The position numbers and the translations under genes are program-made. From the NCBI GenBank assembly GCA_021399435.1, contig JAJTUP010000038.1:434001-498000 (forward strand): a stretch of 64,000 nt of DNA. Reading direction: 5' to 3'. The DNA is from Diaporthe sp. PMI_573 (taxonomy: Eukaryota > Ascomycota > Sordariomycetes > Diaporthales > Diaporthaceae). Positions within the stretch are counted from its first letter, which is position 1; each line of letters begins with the position of its first letter. The notes under the pieces are model-generated. The model was not told the DNA's origin and ran no database searches. It worked only from the letters and a program-made list of their open reading frames with translations. This document shows, piece after piece, positions 46,546-57,173 of this stretch.

Positions 46546-47471
46546 ATGTCCGCCACCGAACAGACGTGAGTCTCTGCCCCCAGAACGTCTAAACCCTTCG
46601 GCGTTGAAGCGTGAAGCATTAAGCATTGAGCTTCGATCTTCACTGCACCACCACGCTTCCCGACCTGGTTGCTAACGTCTCCTTTGACTTACAGCTTCAT
46701 TGCTATCAAGCCTGATGGCGTCCAGGTATGGGCATTGGCACACCTCGGGCCTCACTCGCCTTGATGCGACGACTAACACCACTTGCAGCGTGGCCTCGTT
46801 GGTCCCATCATCCAGCGCTTCGAGCAGCGCGGGTAAGCTTCCTCCCTCCCTCCTGTCCATTGAGACCTCAGACCAGAGATGGACACTCTGCTGACACTGC
46901 TCTCCCCTCCAGCTACAAGCTCGTCGCCATCAAGCTCGTCACTCCCAGCAAGGAGCACCTCGAGACTCACTGTTCGTGGCCCCTCATCCTCACGTCCCAG
47001 ACCCTGAAATCGCTGCTGGCCGGAGCTACCCCGCCATGCTGCAGCCCCTCGGCCGAAACATTTTACTGACCGCCTCGCAACAGACGCTGACCTGAAGGAG
47101 AAGCCCTTCTTCCCCGGTCTGCTCTCCTGTACGTCTCGTCTCGCCTTCCCCTGGCTCTCAGCCGCTTTTCGACCACGGACGATGCTAACTTTGGGTCTCT
47201 TTCAGACATGCTGTCTGGCCCCATCGCCGCCATGGTCTGGGAGGGCCGTGACGCCGTCAAGACCGGCCGTGTCCTGCTCGGTGCCACCAACCCCCTGGCC
47301 TCCGCCCCCGGCACCATCCGTGGTGACTTCTCCATCGACGTCGGCCGCAACGTCTGCCACGGCTCCGACTCGGTCGAGAACGCCAAGAAGGAGATTGCCC
47401 TCTGGTTCAAGGAGGGTGAGGTCGTCAGCTACAAGTCCGCCCAGCACGACTGGATCTACGAGAAGCCTTAA
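46546..47471 (+). CDS. ndk1: Nucleoside diphosphate kinase, 154 aa
   Basis: Six exons: 46546-46565, 46695-46725, 46789-46832, 46913-46971, 47084-47128 and 47206-47471. Together they give a complete [52 protein letters not shown] and the catalytic His in [10 protein letters not shown]. Length matches the family (about 152). The fourth intron uses the weak donor GTTCGT, but it is required to restore THYADL. Codon bias is strong, as for an abundant enzyme. Known: it transfers gamma-phosphate between NTPs and NDPs through a phospho-His; fungal NDKs also act in light and stress signalling. The chosen ATG gives the standard cytosolic protein. An upstream in-frame ATG at 46300 would add 82 residues with a hydrophobic segment. 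Confidence 0.95.
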
Positions 47472-47793
47472 GTGGTTTCCTCGCAACAACGACCAGCGCT
47501 GTTGAACTCCCCCGTGGACAATGGATCATGTATTCGAGAATGCGTGGTTGATTGGCCCGGTGTCCGTCACATAGAGCGGCGATAGGAAACGAGAAAAAAT
47601 ATAAAAGCTTCGACCAAAGAGCCCCGAGAATCTGCGTAAATGCATTGTCCTAGAGCTCATGCCAGTAACAGACATATTGACCTCACGTAGTTCTGGGCCT
47701 TTGATATCAACTTGGAATACGTATTTATACGGAATGGCTCCACAGGAATCTCTGCTCTCCAATGACGGAATATACGGGAGCCATACCAATTTG
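47472..47793. other. Intergenic between convergent genes
   Basis: Short AT-rich interval with the 3' UTRs of NDK (+) and the Mrx11-like gene (-). Confidence 0.65.
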
Positions 47794-48510
47794 TTATTGC
47801 CTTCCCTTGCCCAGGGGCAAGGCTCGTCGCACCCGGCCCATCAGACCAGCAAACCAAGGCGTCGCCCACAGACTGAAGACAATCCGGGCAGGCAACAAAG
47901 CCTTGGTGATAGCATATGCCAGCGCAACCTCCACCACAATCCTGTACTTCCCATCCGAGCCCTCCCACCGGCTCATGACAGCATCATTGCCGCTCTCCGC
48001 CTCACCCTCGCCCCCGATCCCCTTGGTGGCGGCGGCGTCCTCCCCTTCACCATCACCCCCGAACCCAAACCACCCCTTCCGGGTAAAGTACCGCTCGAAC
48101 CTCGCGGTCCCGTCCCGGACGTAGTCCCCGTAGTGCTCCATCATGTACCCCATCGGCGCGGCCGACGCGCCGCCGTAGTGGAACAGCCCGAAGAGGCCTA
48201 GCAGGGGCACCACGGCCGTCACCTCGTGCAGCACCAGAAACGCCACGACGTGCGACAGAGGCGCGCTGCGCAGCCGGCCCGCGTAACCTTGCATGCTGCG
48301 CGGGAGGCGCGAGAGGATTTGGTCCGCCCGGGACTGTTGCTTGCTCGTCGCCTCCGCAGCTGCTTCCGCCGAGGATGAGGGTGGTGTTGGTGTTGGTGAT
48401 GGGGGCTTTGTGCTATTCAGGCGCCTCGCTGGCTGTCGGAGGTGGGAGACGTTCTGGGTCGTGCTGTTCCGCAAGGGCCGGAGGGCCTGGAATAGGCGGT
48501 TCTTCCACAT
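47794..48510 (-). CDS. MRX11: Mitochondrial Mrx11 / FLILHELTA-family protein, 238 aa
   Basis: I chose the ATG at 48510 because it begins a typical mitochondrial targeting sequence (MWKNRLFQALRPLRNSTTQ: Arg/Lys-rich, no acids). The open frame continues upstream but looks non-coding there. The body contains FLVLHEVTAVVPLLGLFGLFHY, the defining block of the fungal FLILHELTA family. A Gly/Glu-rich spacer and a second hydrophobic helix (ALAYAITKALLPARIVFSLW) follow. Known: yeast Mrx11 associates with the mitochondrial expression (MIOREX) assemblies; its biochemical role is not established. Inferred: inner-membrane protein with two spans. It diverges from the Rieske gene. Confidence 0.85.
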   Translation of the reverse strand: MWKNRLFQALRPLRNSTTQNVSHLRQPARRLNSTKPPSPTPTPPSSSAEAAAEATSKQQSRADQILSRLPRSMQGYAGRLRSAPLSHVVAFLVLHEVTAVVPLLGLFGLFHYGGASAAPMGYMMEHYGDYVRDGTARFERYFTRKGWFGFGGDGEGEDAAATKGIGGEGEAESGNDAVMSRWEGSDGKYRIVVEVALAYAITKALLPARIVFSLWATPWFAGLMGRVRRALPLGKGRQ

Positions 48511-49301
48511 GATCGTGTTGGTTGTCGACGGACGATTCGGGAGAATTGGTTTGTCGGACAGGGTGACAGGATAGGACGGAGGGATTATATGCTCAGCTCT
48601 GTGTGCAGCCTGTAAGAAACCATTGTGTTCCTTCCCACCGTCTGTGCCAGCGACTGCTGTGCCGCAATTCACAAAAATGTCAGACACAAGCGACAGCTTG
48701 TACGGAGCTGGAGCTGTTGGCGATCATGGCCCCGGTTTGGAAGCTGAGCTCCATGCACAAGGTGGGGTGAAATGGGCCAGAGAGCAGCAGCAGATGTGCC
48801 AATAAAATGTTAGTGCATTTCTGCTGCCTCTACATGCCTCTCCTGACCTGTTCGTTCTTTTCAAGGTGAATTTGACTGAACAAGGATCGATAGATATATT
48901 CAAGCCGTCATGAGACACACCAGTAAATGGGACAGCCCTGGTCGTGGTTGTATCTAGATAATGTTTCGAAAAGGTGAGCCTTGCTCCCAAGGACGTCTTG
49001 CTCCGTCCACCGTCATGCGGGCAAGAATCGGCGAAGATTGCCGTTTTGTCTCCGTCCTGCGACTTAGACGTAAGGTTGCCCGACTTCACGCCATGGCCAA
49101 GTATTTGAGTCCCATAGGCCTCAAGACGCACAATGAGTCTCAAAGACCTTGTCGAAATCACGAGGTCTCATTAATTTTACTTCACCATGGTCCCATGAAT
49201 TCTGTCCACGGCCTGTGACAAGAGGCGATGAACTGCGGCGGACGTTGAATTGTACCATAATCTGAACAGTGGTCACTTATATCATTCTGAGGTCCACCAC
49301 G
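48511..49301. other. Divergent intergenic region
   Basis: Promoters of the Mrx11-like (-) and Rieske (+) genes. No other feature was recognised. Confidence 0.6.
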
Positions 49302-49943
49302 ATGGCAGCGCCGCCGAGCTCTTCCCCTACGGCCAATCCATCTCGCCCCGACGACGACTGGTTCTTCGCCGGCCTGGCGTCCTCCTTCCCCAACATAACA
49401 GACTCAAGCGAGCCCTACTTCAAACTAGTCTGGCCACAGCCGTGCAAAGCAGCCTCAGGCTTCGCAGATACCACCACCAAGGTCCCCGGCTGCAAGATCT
49501 TCCACCCCAAGGCCGCACCGTCGCCAGCAGACACAAAAGGCGCAGAAGCTACAGTCGAGCAGATCGACACAGACGCCGCAGCCGGCGAGGACGCCTGGCT
49601 GATGAAGGAACAGGTGCTAGTCTTCCGGTACAAGGGGCGCTTCCACGCGGTAGACCACGCCTGCCCGCATCGCGCGTACTCGATGTCGTGGGGCTTCCCC
49701 TTCGACATCGAGGACGCCAGCACCGGTCGGGCACTGGGCCACGCCATCAGGTGCCGGGGCCACAGCTTCGCCTTCGAGCTGACCACGGGCGCGGGGGACC
49801 GCGGCGGGTACCAGCTGGGCGTGTGGGACGTCGAGCTACGGCCGGTGGCTGGGGTTGTTGCTTTTGGGGGTAGGGTTGGTGGTGGTGAGGATGTGGAGGA
49901 GGAGAGGGAGGTTTGGGTGAGGAGGAGAAGGAGGAGAGGGTGA
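49302..49943 (+). CDS. Rieske [2Fe-2S] domain protein, 213 aa
   Basis: The ATG at 49302 (CACGATGGCAGCG) follows an in-frame non-ATG extension. The Rieske ligand set is complete: C-P-H at residues 121-123 and C-R-G-H at 151-154. The 29-residue spacing includes a fungal insertion. Upstream are WFFAGLASSFPN and WLMKEQVLVFRYKGRFHAVDH; downstream GYQLGVWDVEL completes the fold. No oxygenase catalytic domain or transmembrane anchor is present, so it is probably a soluble stand-alone Rieske electron carrier. The partner is unknown. The last 20 or so residues (EEEREVWVRRRRRRG) are encoded by the start of a purine-rich simple repeat and may be recent. Confidence 0.85.
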   Translation: MAAPPSSSPTANPSRPDDDWFFAGLASSFPNITDSSEPYFKLVWPQPCKAASGFADTTTKVPGCKIFHPKAAPSPADTKGAEATVEQIDTDAAAGEDAWLMKEQVLVFRYKGRFHAVDHACPHRAYSMSWGFPFDIEDASTGRALGHAIRCRGHSFAFELTTGAGDRGGYQLGVWDVELRPVAGVVAFGGRVGGGEDVEEEREVWVRRRRRRG

Positions 49944-50070
49944 GGAGGAGGAGAGGGAGGAGGAGAGGGAAGAGAGGGAGAGTAGGAGGAGAAGGGGAAG
50001 AGGGTGAATAGGAGGAGAGGTAGAAGGAGAGGGGGAGGGGGAGGCGGAGGCGGAGGAGGAGTGGGAAGCA
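49886..50070. repeat. Purine-rich GGAGGA/GAGAGG tract
   Basis: About 185 bp of nearly uninterrupted G and A on the plus strand, made of GGA, GAGG and AGGAG variants. It begins inside the 3' end of the Rieske frame and continues downstream. It could form triplex or G-quadruplex structures. Confidence 0.9.
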
Positions 50071-50640
50071 AAACTGGGCTGAGGATCACAGATGCGTCGT
50101 ATGCACTGTGCTGTATATGCAGTATGAGATCTATATTATAGTCTCAAACCCCTTCAGGTATTATCTGCCTTGGTTTTCCAGTCCCCCGCGGTCCTTCAAT
50201 CTGGCCGGGATTGTCACCAATACTCGTCCTCCCTCCCCTTGGAACCTCGCGGTGTCACGTACAGGTCGCTATATGCCACTCCTGCCTGCCCAAAACCAGG
50301 CCAACCGCGCGAAGGCTCCGTCACTGTGCAGACCATGCGTGTCTCGTTGTACTGTTTCTCCTTGCTATTTGCGAATGACGCCGCTCGTTCTGCCTCTCCG
50401 GGCCTTACGAATTCGACTAGACAGGAACCGCGGGCCACGTCTACTTCCTCTAGCGATGCCCTATTGTGGACTAGTTAGCACAAGTGGCATAGAAAACAGT
50501 ATATGTTCAGGGAAAGGCAAGGAGGGAGTGGGAAATTTATCTTGATTTCCGCTTTCCGCACCTCCTTTCCTCGCCTTTTCCTCAAAGAGATATTAGAGGT
50601 GGAAGCAGAGAAAGAGGGGGGGGGGACTAAAGAACCACTC
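50071..50640. other. Intergenic between convergent genes
   Basis: It lies between the Rieske gene (+) and the TAG-interrupted gene (-). A run of ten G lies near 50618. No gene was recognised. Confidence 0.6.
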
Positions 50641-52068
50641 TTACACCTCGAACTGCCCAAAGAGACCCAGCACAGTGTCGGTGAGCGATTGATCCCTGGA
50701 ACTGGGACGGGGACGTAATGCAGGTTCCAGTCCCTCGACGAGCACCTCACCACCGTCTCTCTGCACAATCATCAACAGTGGCCTTATGCCCTGAACTATC
50801 CGCCTTGTTTTCCGCAGCTCGTGTTTGAAGCCTTCTCGGGTTCCACAAGAGACAAATGAGGAGGTCTTCAGTCTCTCTGTATGCTTGAATCTCGGTATTT
50901 GAGCTTGGCCTGTCGCTCGCAGGAACCACTCGGGGTTATAGAAAACGCCCAAGCCGTGGTGTCGGATCTGGTCGCGGAGACGTTTGGCCTCGGTGCGCGG
51001 GAGCCTCGTGATCATCACCGCATATAGCGGCTCCACATGAGGCTCGAAGGGCTCGAAGGGCTCGAAGAGCTCGTACCTTGGATCCCGACCCTTGCCAATG
51101 ACTGATTCGATCTCAGGTCCCCGTCCTAGATCATTGCTGGGATTTCTGTGCTCGCGGAGTGGAATCTGTAGTGGAATTTTCGGGTCCCTTTCGACTACGT
51201 ACACTCGGTGGCTCTGTCCTAAATAGTACTTCTCCCTCGTGATTCCGTGTGGCTCTAGGTTCAAGACCGAGGGGATTGGTTTGCCGGCGCGAGTGCGAAT
51301 ATTCTGGGCTTGCTGGTCCAGGGCTTTCCTTTGTTTAAGGGGCGAGGAGTTCGAATCTGTGTGTTCCAGTTCCTAATTGGTGCTGTCAACTGGGTCCCGA
51401 GGCTGCAGAGCCAGGCAGTTCTCGAGTTCAGGAGGCAAGGAGTCCACCGGATGGCTGTAATCTTGACCCTGCTGGGCTTGGCCACTCTCGAAGCAAGCCA
51501 TCAAGGATCCTTCTGGGAAGGGGGCATTGAGCGCTTGCTGAGACTCGTAAGGCTGGCCGTTCCCGGAATATTGAAGGTTGCCATTGCTGTTGTGAGCGTG
51601 AAGATCATGGTATCGTTGGTCTTGGGCAATCTCTGGTCCAAGGGGCGAAAAGTCCCAAATCTGCTGGGCTTGGTCATTCTGGAGGCCAGCCAGGAAGGGG
51701 TCTTCGGGGAAGGCGGTGTTGAGAGCCTGCTAAGACTCGTAAGACTGGTCATTCCCGAAGCAGAACCGAAAGGGATCGTCTGGAAGGTCGTCGGCATCGT
51801 TTTTGTGAGGATTCTGGGCTTGCTGGCCCTGGGCATCCTCCAGTACAAGGGACGACAAGTCCCAACCTGGGTCCACCAAATTGAAGCTGTCAACTGGGTC
51901 CTGCTGAGCCTGGCTTTTGTTTGGTTCCTGCTGGTCTGAGGCATCCCCGTAAAGGATTTCTTCGAGTCCCTCCTCCCAGAATAATTCTGGGTAATTGATG
52001 CTCACGAACCACTGAAGCTCGTCATCGTCCGTCCCTGGCTGTCCTCCCGGGTCACCGTTGTTGGACAT
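50641..52068 (-). pseudogene. Unknown repeat protein gene crossed by two in-frame TAG codons
   Basis: One frame runs from the ATG at 52068 to the TAA at 50641 (476 codons) and is broken only by TAG at 51732-51730 and TAG at 51375-51373. Segments are 112, 118 and 243 residues. No intron with plausible sites removes either stop. The third segment has no ATG near its start, so it looks like part of the same product. The N-terminal two-thirds are acidic, Gln/Asp-rich repeats (QQALN, PYES, DQAQQ, DPVDS motifs). The C-terminal 240 residues look globular (KYYLGQSHRVYVVERDPKIP, YAVMITRLPRTEAKRLRDQI, GLGVFYNPEWFL). No family was recognised. The last segment carries a short FEPFEPFEP repeat. It is either a recent pseudogene, or a gene whose UAG codons are edited or read through. 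Confidence 0.6.
51540..51732 (-). repeat. 192-bp in-frame internal duplication
   Basis: The DNA after the first TAG (51732) matches the DNA after the CAG at 51540, exactly 192 bp (64 codons) further on. Shared blocks are CTTACGAGTCT, then TAG or CAG, then CAGGCTCTCAA or CAAGCGCTCAA, and CAAGCCCAGCAG. The TAG in one copy is CAG (Gln) in the other. Confidence 0.85.
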
Positions 52069-52745
52069 GGTGATGATGATGATGTTGATGATGCAGAACT
52101 AAGTTGTTGTCGAGACAAGTGATGAATCAGGATCGAAGATGACCACTGTCGCCTCGAGCATGGGCAAGAGACACTGGTAGCCCTTGCCCCCCCTCCTTCC
52201 CATCACAAAGGCACACGTCCACCGGAAGGTTAAACCAACAACCATGATGGGTGAGCAGGCAGAGTCCCCCAGAGGCCACCGCCAGACAACAACCCCATGA
52301 GATCAAATGGGGGGGTATCTATTCCTTTTTGCTATGCTTGTCGATGCTATGCGTCTCATCCCCATCATGCGCACATTCCCGAAGAACCTGATGCCTCTAC
52401 TCATGCTCCCACTCCTGCCTCGTCCGAATCGCACCAGCAAGACTGCCTGCCATCTCGTCTTTTCTCGCGCCGGTAACGTGCATCAAGGTCCTTTGCCGCG
52501 TGTGACCTGCCTGTCGAATGCTCCTTGCCGCTCTCTCTCGCTCTCTCATCTATGCCCAACGCCATCGCGAAGGACTGTCCTGTCCGTCCCTCATTGAGAA
52601 CGCTGTTAAGTATACATGTATACTGGCTCATGTGTGCATGCCTCACTCAACGCCATAATTGGTCTCCCTCGACCCAGTGCAAGGATTTCATTGATCATTG
52701 TCGACCGCCGAGAAACCACAGACGCTTCAAGCGCATCCCAAGGTT
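52069..52745. other. Intergenic between two minus-strand genes
   Basis: Promoter and 5' UTR of the TAG-interrupted gene, with a (GAT)n microsatellite at 52070-52093 just upstream of its ATG. It also holds the 3' UTR of the UBA/UIM gene. Confidence 0.6.
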
Positions 52746-55700
52746 CTATTTGTAATAGTCCTCAGGGTTCCCGTCCACCCCTGGCAGCTCCATGCTGCCG
52801 TCGATCTCCATGGGATGGTCCATAATAGAGGCCCTTTTGTCGATAGTACCATTAGGCCGCCGCACGATAAAGGGCGACGCAGGTGATGCGCGCTCGGCCA
52901 TCTCCGGGGCCCTCGGCACCTCCATCGCATCACCAGCCTGGCCCTTCGCGTCCAGAGAGATCCTGGCAAGCCGCTCACTTGACCTTCTCATCCCGGGCGA
53001 GCCATGCTCACTTGCCTCGTCCCTGGCTGACATTGGAGGAGACGGCGGGGCACCGCCCATCGACGCCGCGAGCTCTTGAGAGGGCGTCGGCCGCATGTCC
53101 TCCATCTCGGTGCCCATTGTGGCTGTGCCATCGCCGTACTGGAAAGGGTCGATTTCGCCTCTTGGTTCGTGGTCTCCTAGCAGCGCGTCCCGTTCCCCTA
53201 CGTCACTAAAGTCTCCAAGCGATGCTCGATTTGTAGCCATCGAATCGACGCTCTGGCTTCGCTGTCGCTTCAGCGGAGAATCTGGTACCTGCGGCGCATT
53301 CCGTTTCTTGTCTGTAGGTGTAGGTTCTTCCAGCAGTTCTTGCTTAAAGAGGCGGTTGTCGAACTTCACAAATGTCTGGGGGTGCATTAGCTGAATGAGC
53401 CAGTGCCACAACGGATTTATGCAAAAGTTTTGCGGCTAGTCTTACCTTGAGCGCATCAGACAGAGGGGCGGGCTCCTCGTTCAGGGCTTTGTCTGTCGCG
53501 TACACAAGCATCGGCACTTTGGAGCCATCTGTGTCAGCTTCAGTGAAGATTGCTTCCTGGACCTTCGCAAAGGTTGTTGCCTGTTGAACGAGGGTCAGTA
53601 TCAAATGGAGAGATCGAAACCAGCGCAGGACATACCTCCTCTCTGACAGGATTCTCATCACCGGCCACCCAAGCAATCCGCCACCACTGGTCAACCTTTG
53701 AGCTTGAAGCCTCTGTCTCCACAGTGTCGGCCCCTCTTCGCCTGCACATGTACACTATGTCGGGTGATGTTATAACGCCTCGCAGTGAGTACTTGTGTGT
53801 CGGGTTCATTTCTTCCTCCTCGCTAGGAACGGCCAAGACCTCGGCCATCCGCCGGAGCATGTCGCAGCATGCCTCCTTTTCCTGCCCAAGGCCTATCAAG
53901 TTGTCAGCTTTATGTGGAAGGACTGTCTGTGTAAGAACCTTACGAGCTAGTTGTTGATCAATGTTCGCAAGCTTGCGCCTCGCGAGATCGATCTGAGACT
54001 CAAAAGTCTTCACGGTCTTGTCCTCTTCCTCATTCAGCTCGGCGAGGTGACTCAACTCGGCCGGCAGGTATGGGATCTCGTCCTCGGTTCCGACTGATTG
54101 CTCGTGCTTTCTCCACAGTGCGTTCGCTCTAACTTTCCAGATTTGATTCTCAACCTTGGCGATGACCTTTTTGGTCAGCGCAATCCTGTCGTATTCTTTC
54201 CAGGCATCGGCTGGGTCCCTCCATTTTGTGATCTTGTTCTCTGCGTTTTTACTCTGGGCCAGCGCCTGCCAGAGCTGGAACATTTGCGCCTTCAGAATCC
54301 GGGCGGTGCCGAGGTTCTTCTCGATGTACCTGTCAATGTAGAATGTCTCTGGGATCTCGATACGATGGTCCTCCAGCTTGATGCGCATAGTCAATACTTC
54401 GGAGGGGTTCTCCATGTACGCAGTTCGCTCTGATTCCTCGTCAGGGATACCTGACAGTTCCGACTCCTGATTGATCCAAAACAGAGCGTCCCACGAGCTG
54501 TAAAGGCTGTGCAGAACGTCTGAGAGCGTGTTCGGTACTCTGAACTCGAGGATCCCAAACTCAGACGTCGGTGGCGTTATTGGTGCAGGAACTTCATCGG
54601 CACCAGATTCGAAACGTACGAGTGTCCACATAGTCGATCGAACAATTTGAGAGCCGGCCTTGAGGTACAAGTTCTGGTAAAAGTGTACCACGGAGTCGCC
54701 CCAATTGCTCTTCATGAGAGGACTCTCACATAAGGAGTCGGCTGTTCCATAGCTGCGATGTGTATCATCGAGGAAAGCCATCAACCGTTGGATCTCATCC
54801 TCCAACTTCACGCTTCGGTAGTCGTTCGACCAAGCCTCGGGCAAGTCTTCCATTGATTGGTTGTTGGCACAAAGTATGGGGTCGCCTTTCCACCACGAGT
54901 TGTTATGCCCATAGGATACCGGGGGATCGAAAGCGTCCAAAGACAGGAAAAAGTTCCTTGCTGCAGGGATTGCATGCTTGATCATCATTAGCGGACCAAG
55001 GCGATGTCTCTGTGCACCTTGCTGACGACAAACGAGGAAGACTGGCCCCGAAGGTTCTCTTTTTCTCGCTGATGGCGGGGGATCAGATGCGTCCTTGTTC
55101 ACCCGAACCATTGCCCACTGGTCATCCTGATAAGTCTCCCTGTTGGCCGGCCCGAAAAATGGGAGGCTTGTGTCGGCGCTGATGACACCGCTCTCTTGAG
55201 GAGTGGCGCCTCTAGTGGCGGAGGCGCTCGTGGATTCGAGAAGGGCTCGGTTCAGATCTTCGTCCGCTTGCTGCTGCGTCGTTGGTGCACCTGATCCAGT
55301 GTCAGTTTCTTGGCCCGGACATTCTGTTCTTGAGCAGGACGGCAGGGAGAGTTGGAGATGCATAATATCAGAACCAGGCATGATATATCAGTACCAACTG
55401 TGTAGTTTGTCGTCCAATCTACCATCTTACCCAAAGGTGATCTGTTTTGCGCTCTTGACGGTGGTCGCGAAGGAGCGGGGAGGGCACCACTCTGGTCCCA
55501 AGCGTTGGCACTGGGGTCGAACTGGTCGGGCCCGTGGACCTGGAAGCCTAGAAAAGAAGGCAAGTCAGCCCCGTGGCGGAAACAGATGTCGACTGGTACA
55601 CAACCCACTTGGTAAGGTCGAACCGTCTCGGTCCGCCATGAACTGCCCCTCATCCCACGAGTATTTGGACCTGAACTTTGGCAGGTCAGTACTTTGTTTC

Positions 55701-55964
55701 CACTTGTTACTCGGAAGCCTCGTTCGTGGGGGGATATATGTACAGTATCTTGACTCTCGAAGTATTCGCCGACGACCTGGGGTATGTTGTTGTTGAGGGC
55801 CTGGGGAGAAGAGATGTCAGTCAGCTGCTTGGCAATGATGCGCGTGGCCGGGGTCAACGCATGCTGACCTTGAGAGCTCTGGAGAACATCTGCCTGTCCC
55901 TAGTGTCATAAGCTTCCAGCATCTCACAGACAGAGCTGATGTCTGCCTCAGTAGGTTCCGCCAT
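52746..55964 (-). CDS. UBA/UIM protein with degenerate USP (deubiquitinase-like) fold, 901 aa
   Basis: Eight exons: 55964-55869, 55800-55744, 55675-55609, 55547-55431, 55290-53944, 53892-53636, 53580-53446 and 53375-52746. All phases agree. A UBA-like helix bundle lies at about 5-51 (exon 1-2 join ALK-ALNNNIPQVVGEYF). A conserved WDEGQFMADRDG follows, then a UIM (DEDLNRALLES) near 120-135. The long middle region resembles a USP domain: PVFLVC...IKHAIPAARNFFL at the Cys-box position, a helical middle, and YSLRGVI...WWRIAW...VPMLVYATDKAL at the His-box end. The catalytic Cys block and the GHY block are absent. The disordered C-terminus has a basic KRQR patch. UBA+UIM+USP order recalls USP25/28. 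Likely a ubiquitin-binding, inactive scaffold. Exon 2-3 and 5-6 junctions are the least certain. Confidence 0.8.
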
Positions 55965-57173
55965 GACTGCCGTCCGGTGTCCAGTGCACACCCGCGGTCT
56001 GGACCTGGGGTGTCACAGGTTGTTTGCAGGAAAGATCTCGGGGGCGGTTTCGGGTCTTTCACGGCTTTCGGTTTGGATTGTCTTCCATGTAAGCTGGGAG
56101 CTCAGAGGTCTCGAAATAGGGGCAGGTCGAAGGAGGGGCAGAGGCCGTCCAGAGGGCTTCGGCAAGACCTCGACGAGTCGGGGCGCCCACGAAGTTGTTC
56201 CTGCCTGAACCCTCCCCAACAGCCAAAATCGTGATCGTGGTGTGTTCCTAGGCCTGGTCTCTTGAGTTCGGTGGGGTGAGATGCGCGCGGAATAAATGAT
56301 TGTATTAGATGAACGCACTTCGAATGAAGTCTCCTCCCCGCGCTGCGTACAGAGCAAAGTAGGAGTTATTGAGGCAGGTACTGTCAGACAGGGAATGCAG
56401 CTACGTAAGAGTCCTGGCACCGCCTCCGGCAGGCCAAGAGCTAGCTTGCCCCCCCCCCAGTCACTTGGTAGTGAAGTGCCTCCGGGGAACCCCTGCTCCG
56501 TAAACGTTCAATCTTCAGCAACGAACATGTTGTAAGGTGATCGTCACATTCTCTGGTTGCTCTTGTAACCATGTGCAATTTTTCCGCCTCTCTTCTGACT
56601 CCGGTTCCAATCTCACATGTCATTACATTAGGGCCAATTTTTACAGCAAATTTGTGTATTCCTGTCTATGCCCAAAGATGTATCTGGTCCCTAGTGAGCG
56701 CAGTCAATGCTCTCTGGACCACGCCTTCATAGGTTGGCCCTTAACGTATGGTTCCATCACTTACTGCACCATATGGTGCAGCCTTGTTCAAATAGACTGA
56801 TGCTGTAAATGGCATTGCAGCCCTTCCCTATTTCCTGCCTCCGCTCTGGCGCCTTTTTCTTCTCTGGCCCCAAATCAAACAGGGCTATTCACACGGCCAG
56901 CTCTTAAGGATGGGCTCCGTGAGCCACAATGGTTTAGTCCGATAAAGAGTTGAAGGCAGGTCCGCCCACCCTGAGCCGTGTGCAATTCCGGAACGCCAGC
57001 CAAGTCGAAAACGCGCGCTATGCAGATAATTTGAGTGCTTCGTGCCGGGTAAGACTCGCCAGGCGAGAAAGGCCTACTACAGGCCTGTCTACCGAAGCAT
57101 GGGTGAGGTGACCTCCACGAGTCTTTGAAGACGAGAGGTACAAGGCAAGGCGAGGCATGATGATTCGCCATGC
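55965..57173. other. Intergenic between two minus-strand genes
   Basis: Promoter of the UBA/UIM gene and 3' UTR of the E2 gene. A run of eleven C lies near 56450. No gene was recognised. Confidence 0.6.

Noticed and set aside
51501..51944. 147-codon minus-strand frame across the first TAG
   Set aside because: It is a different frame of the same repeat DNA. The repeat pattern and acidic character are coherent only in the frame of the ATG at 52068.
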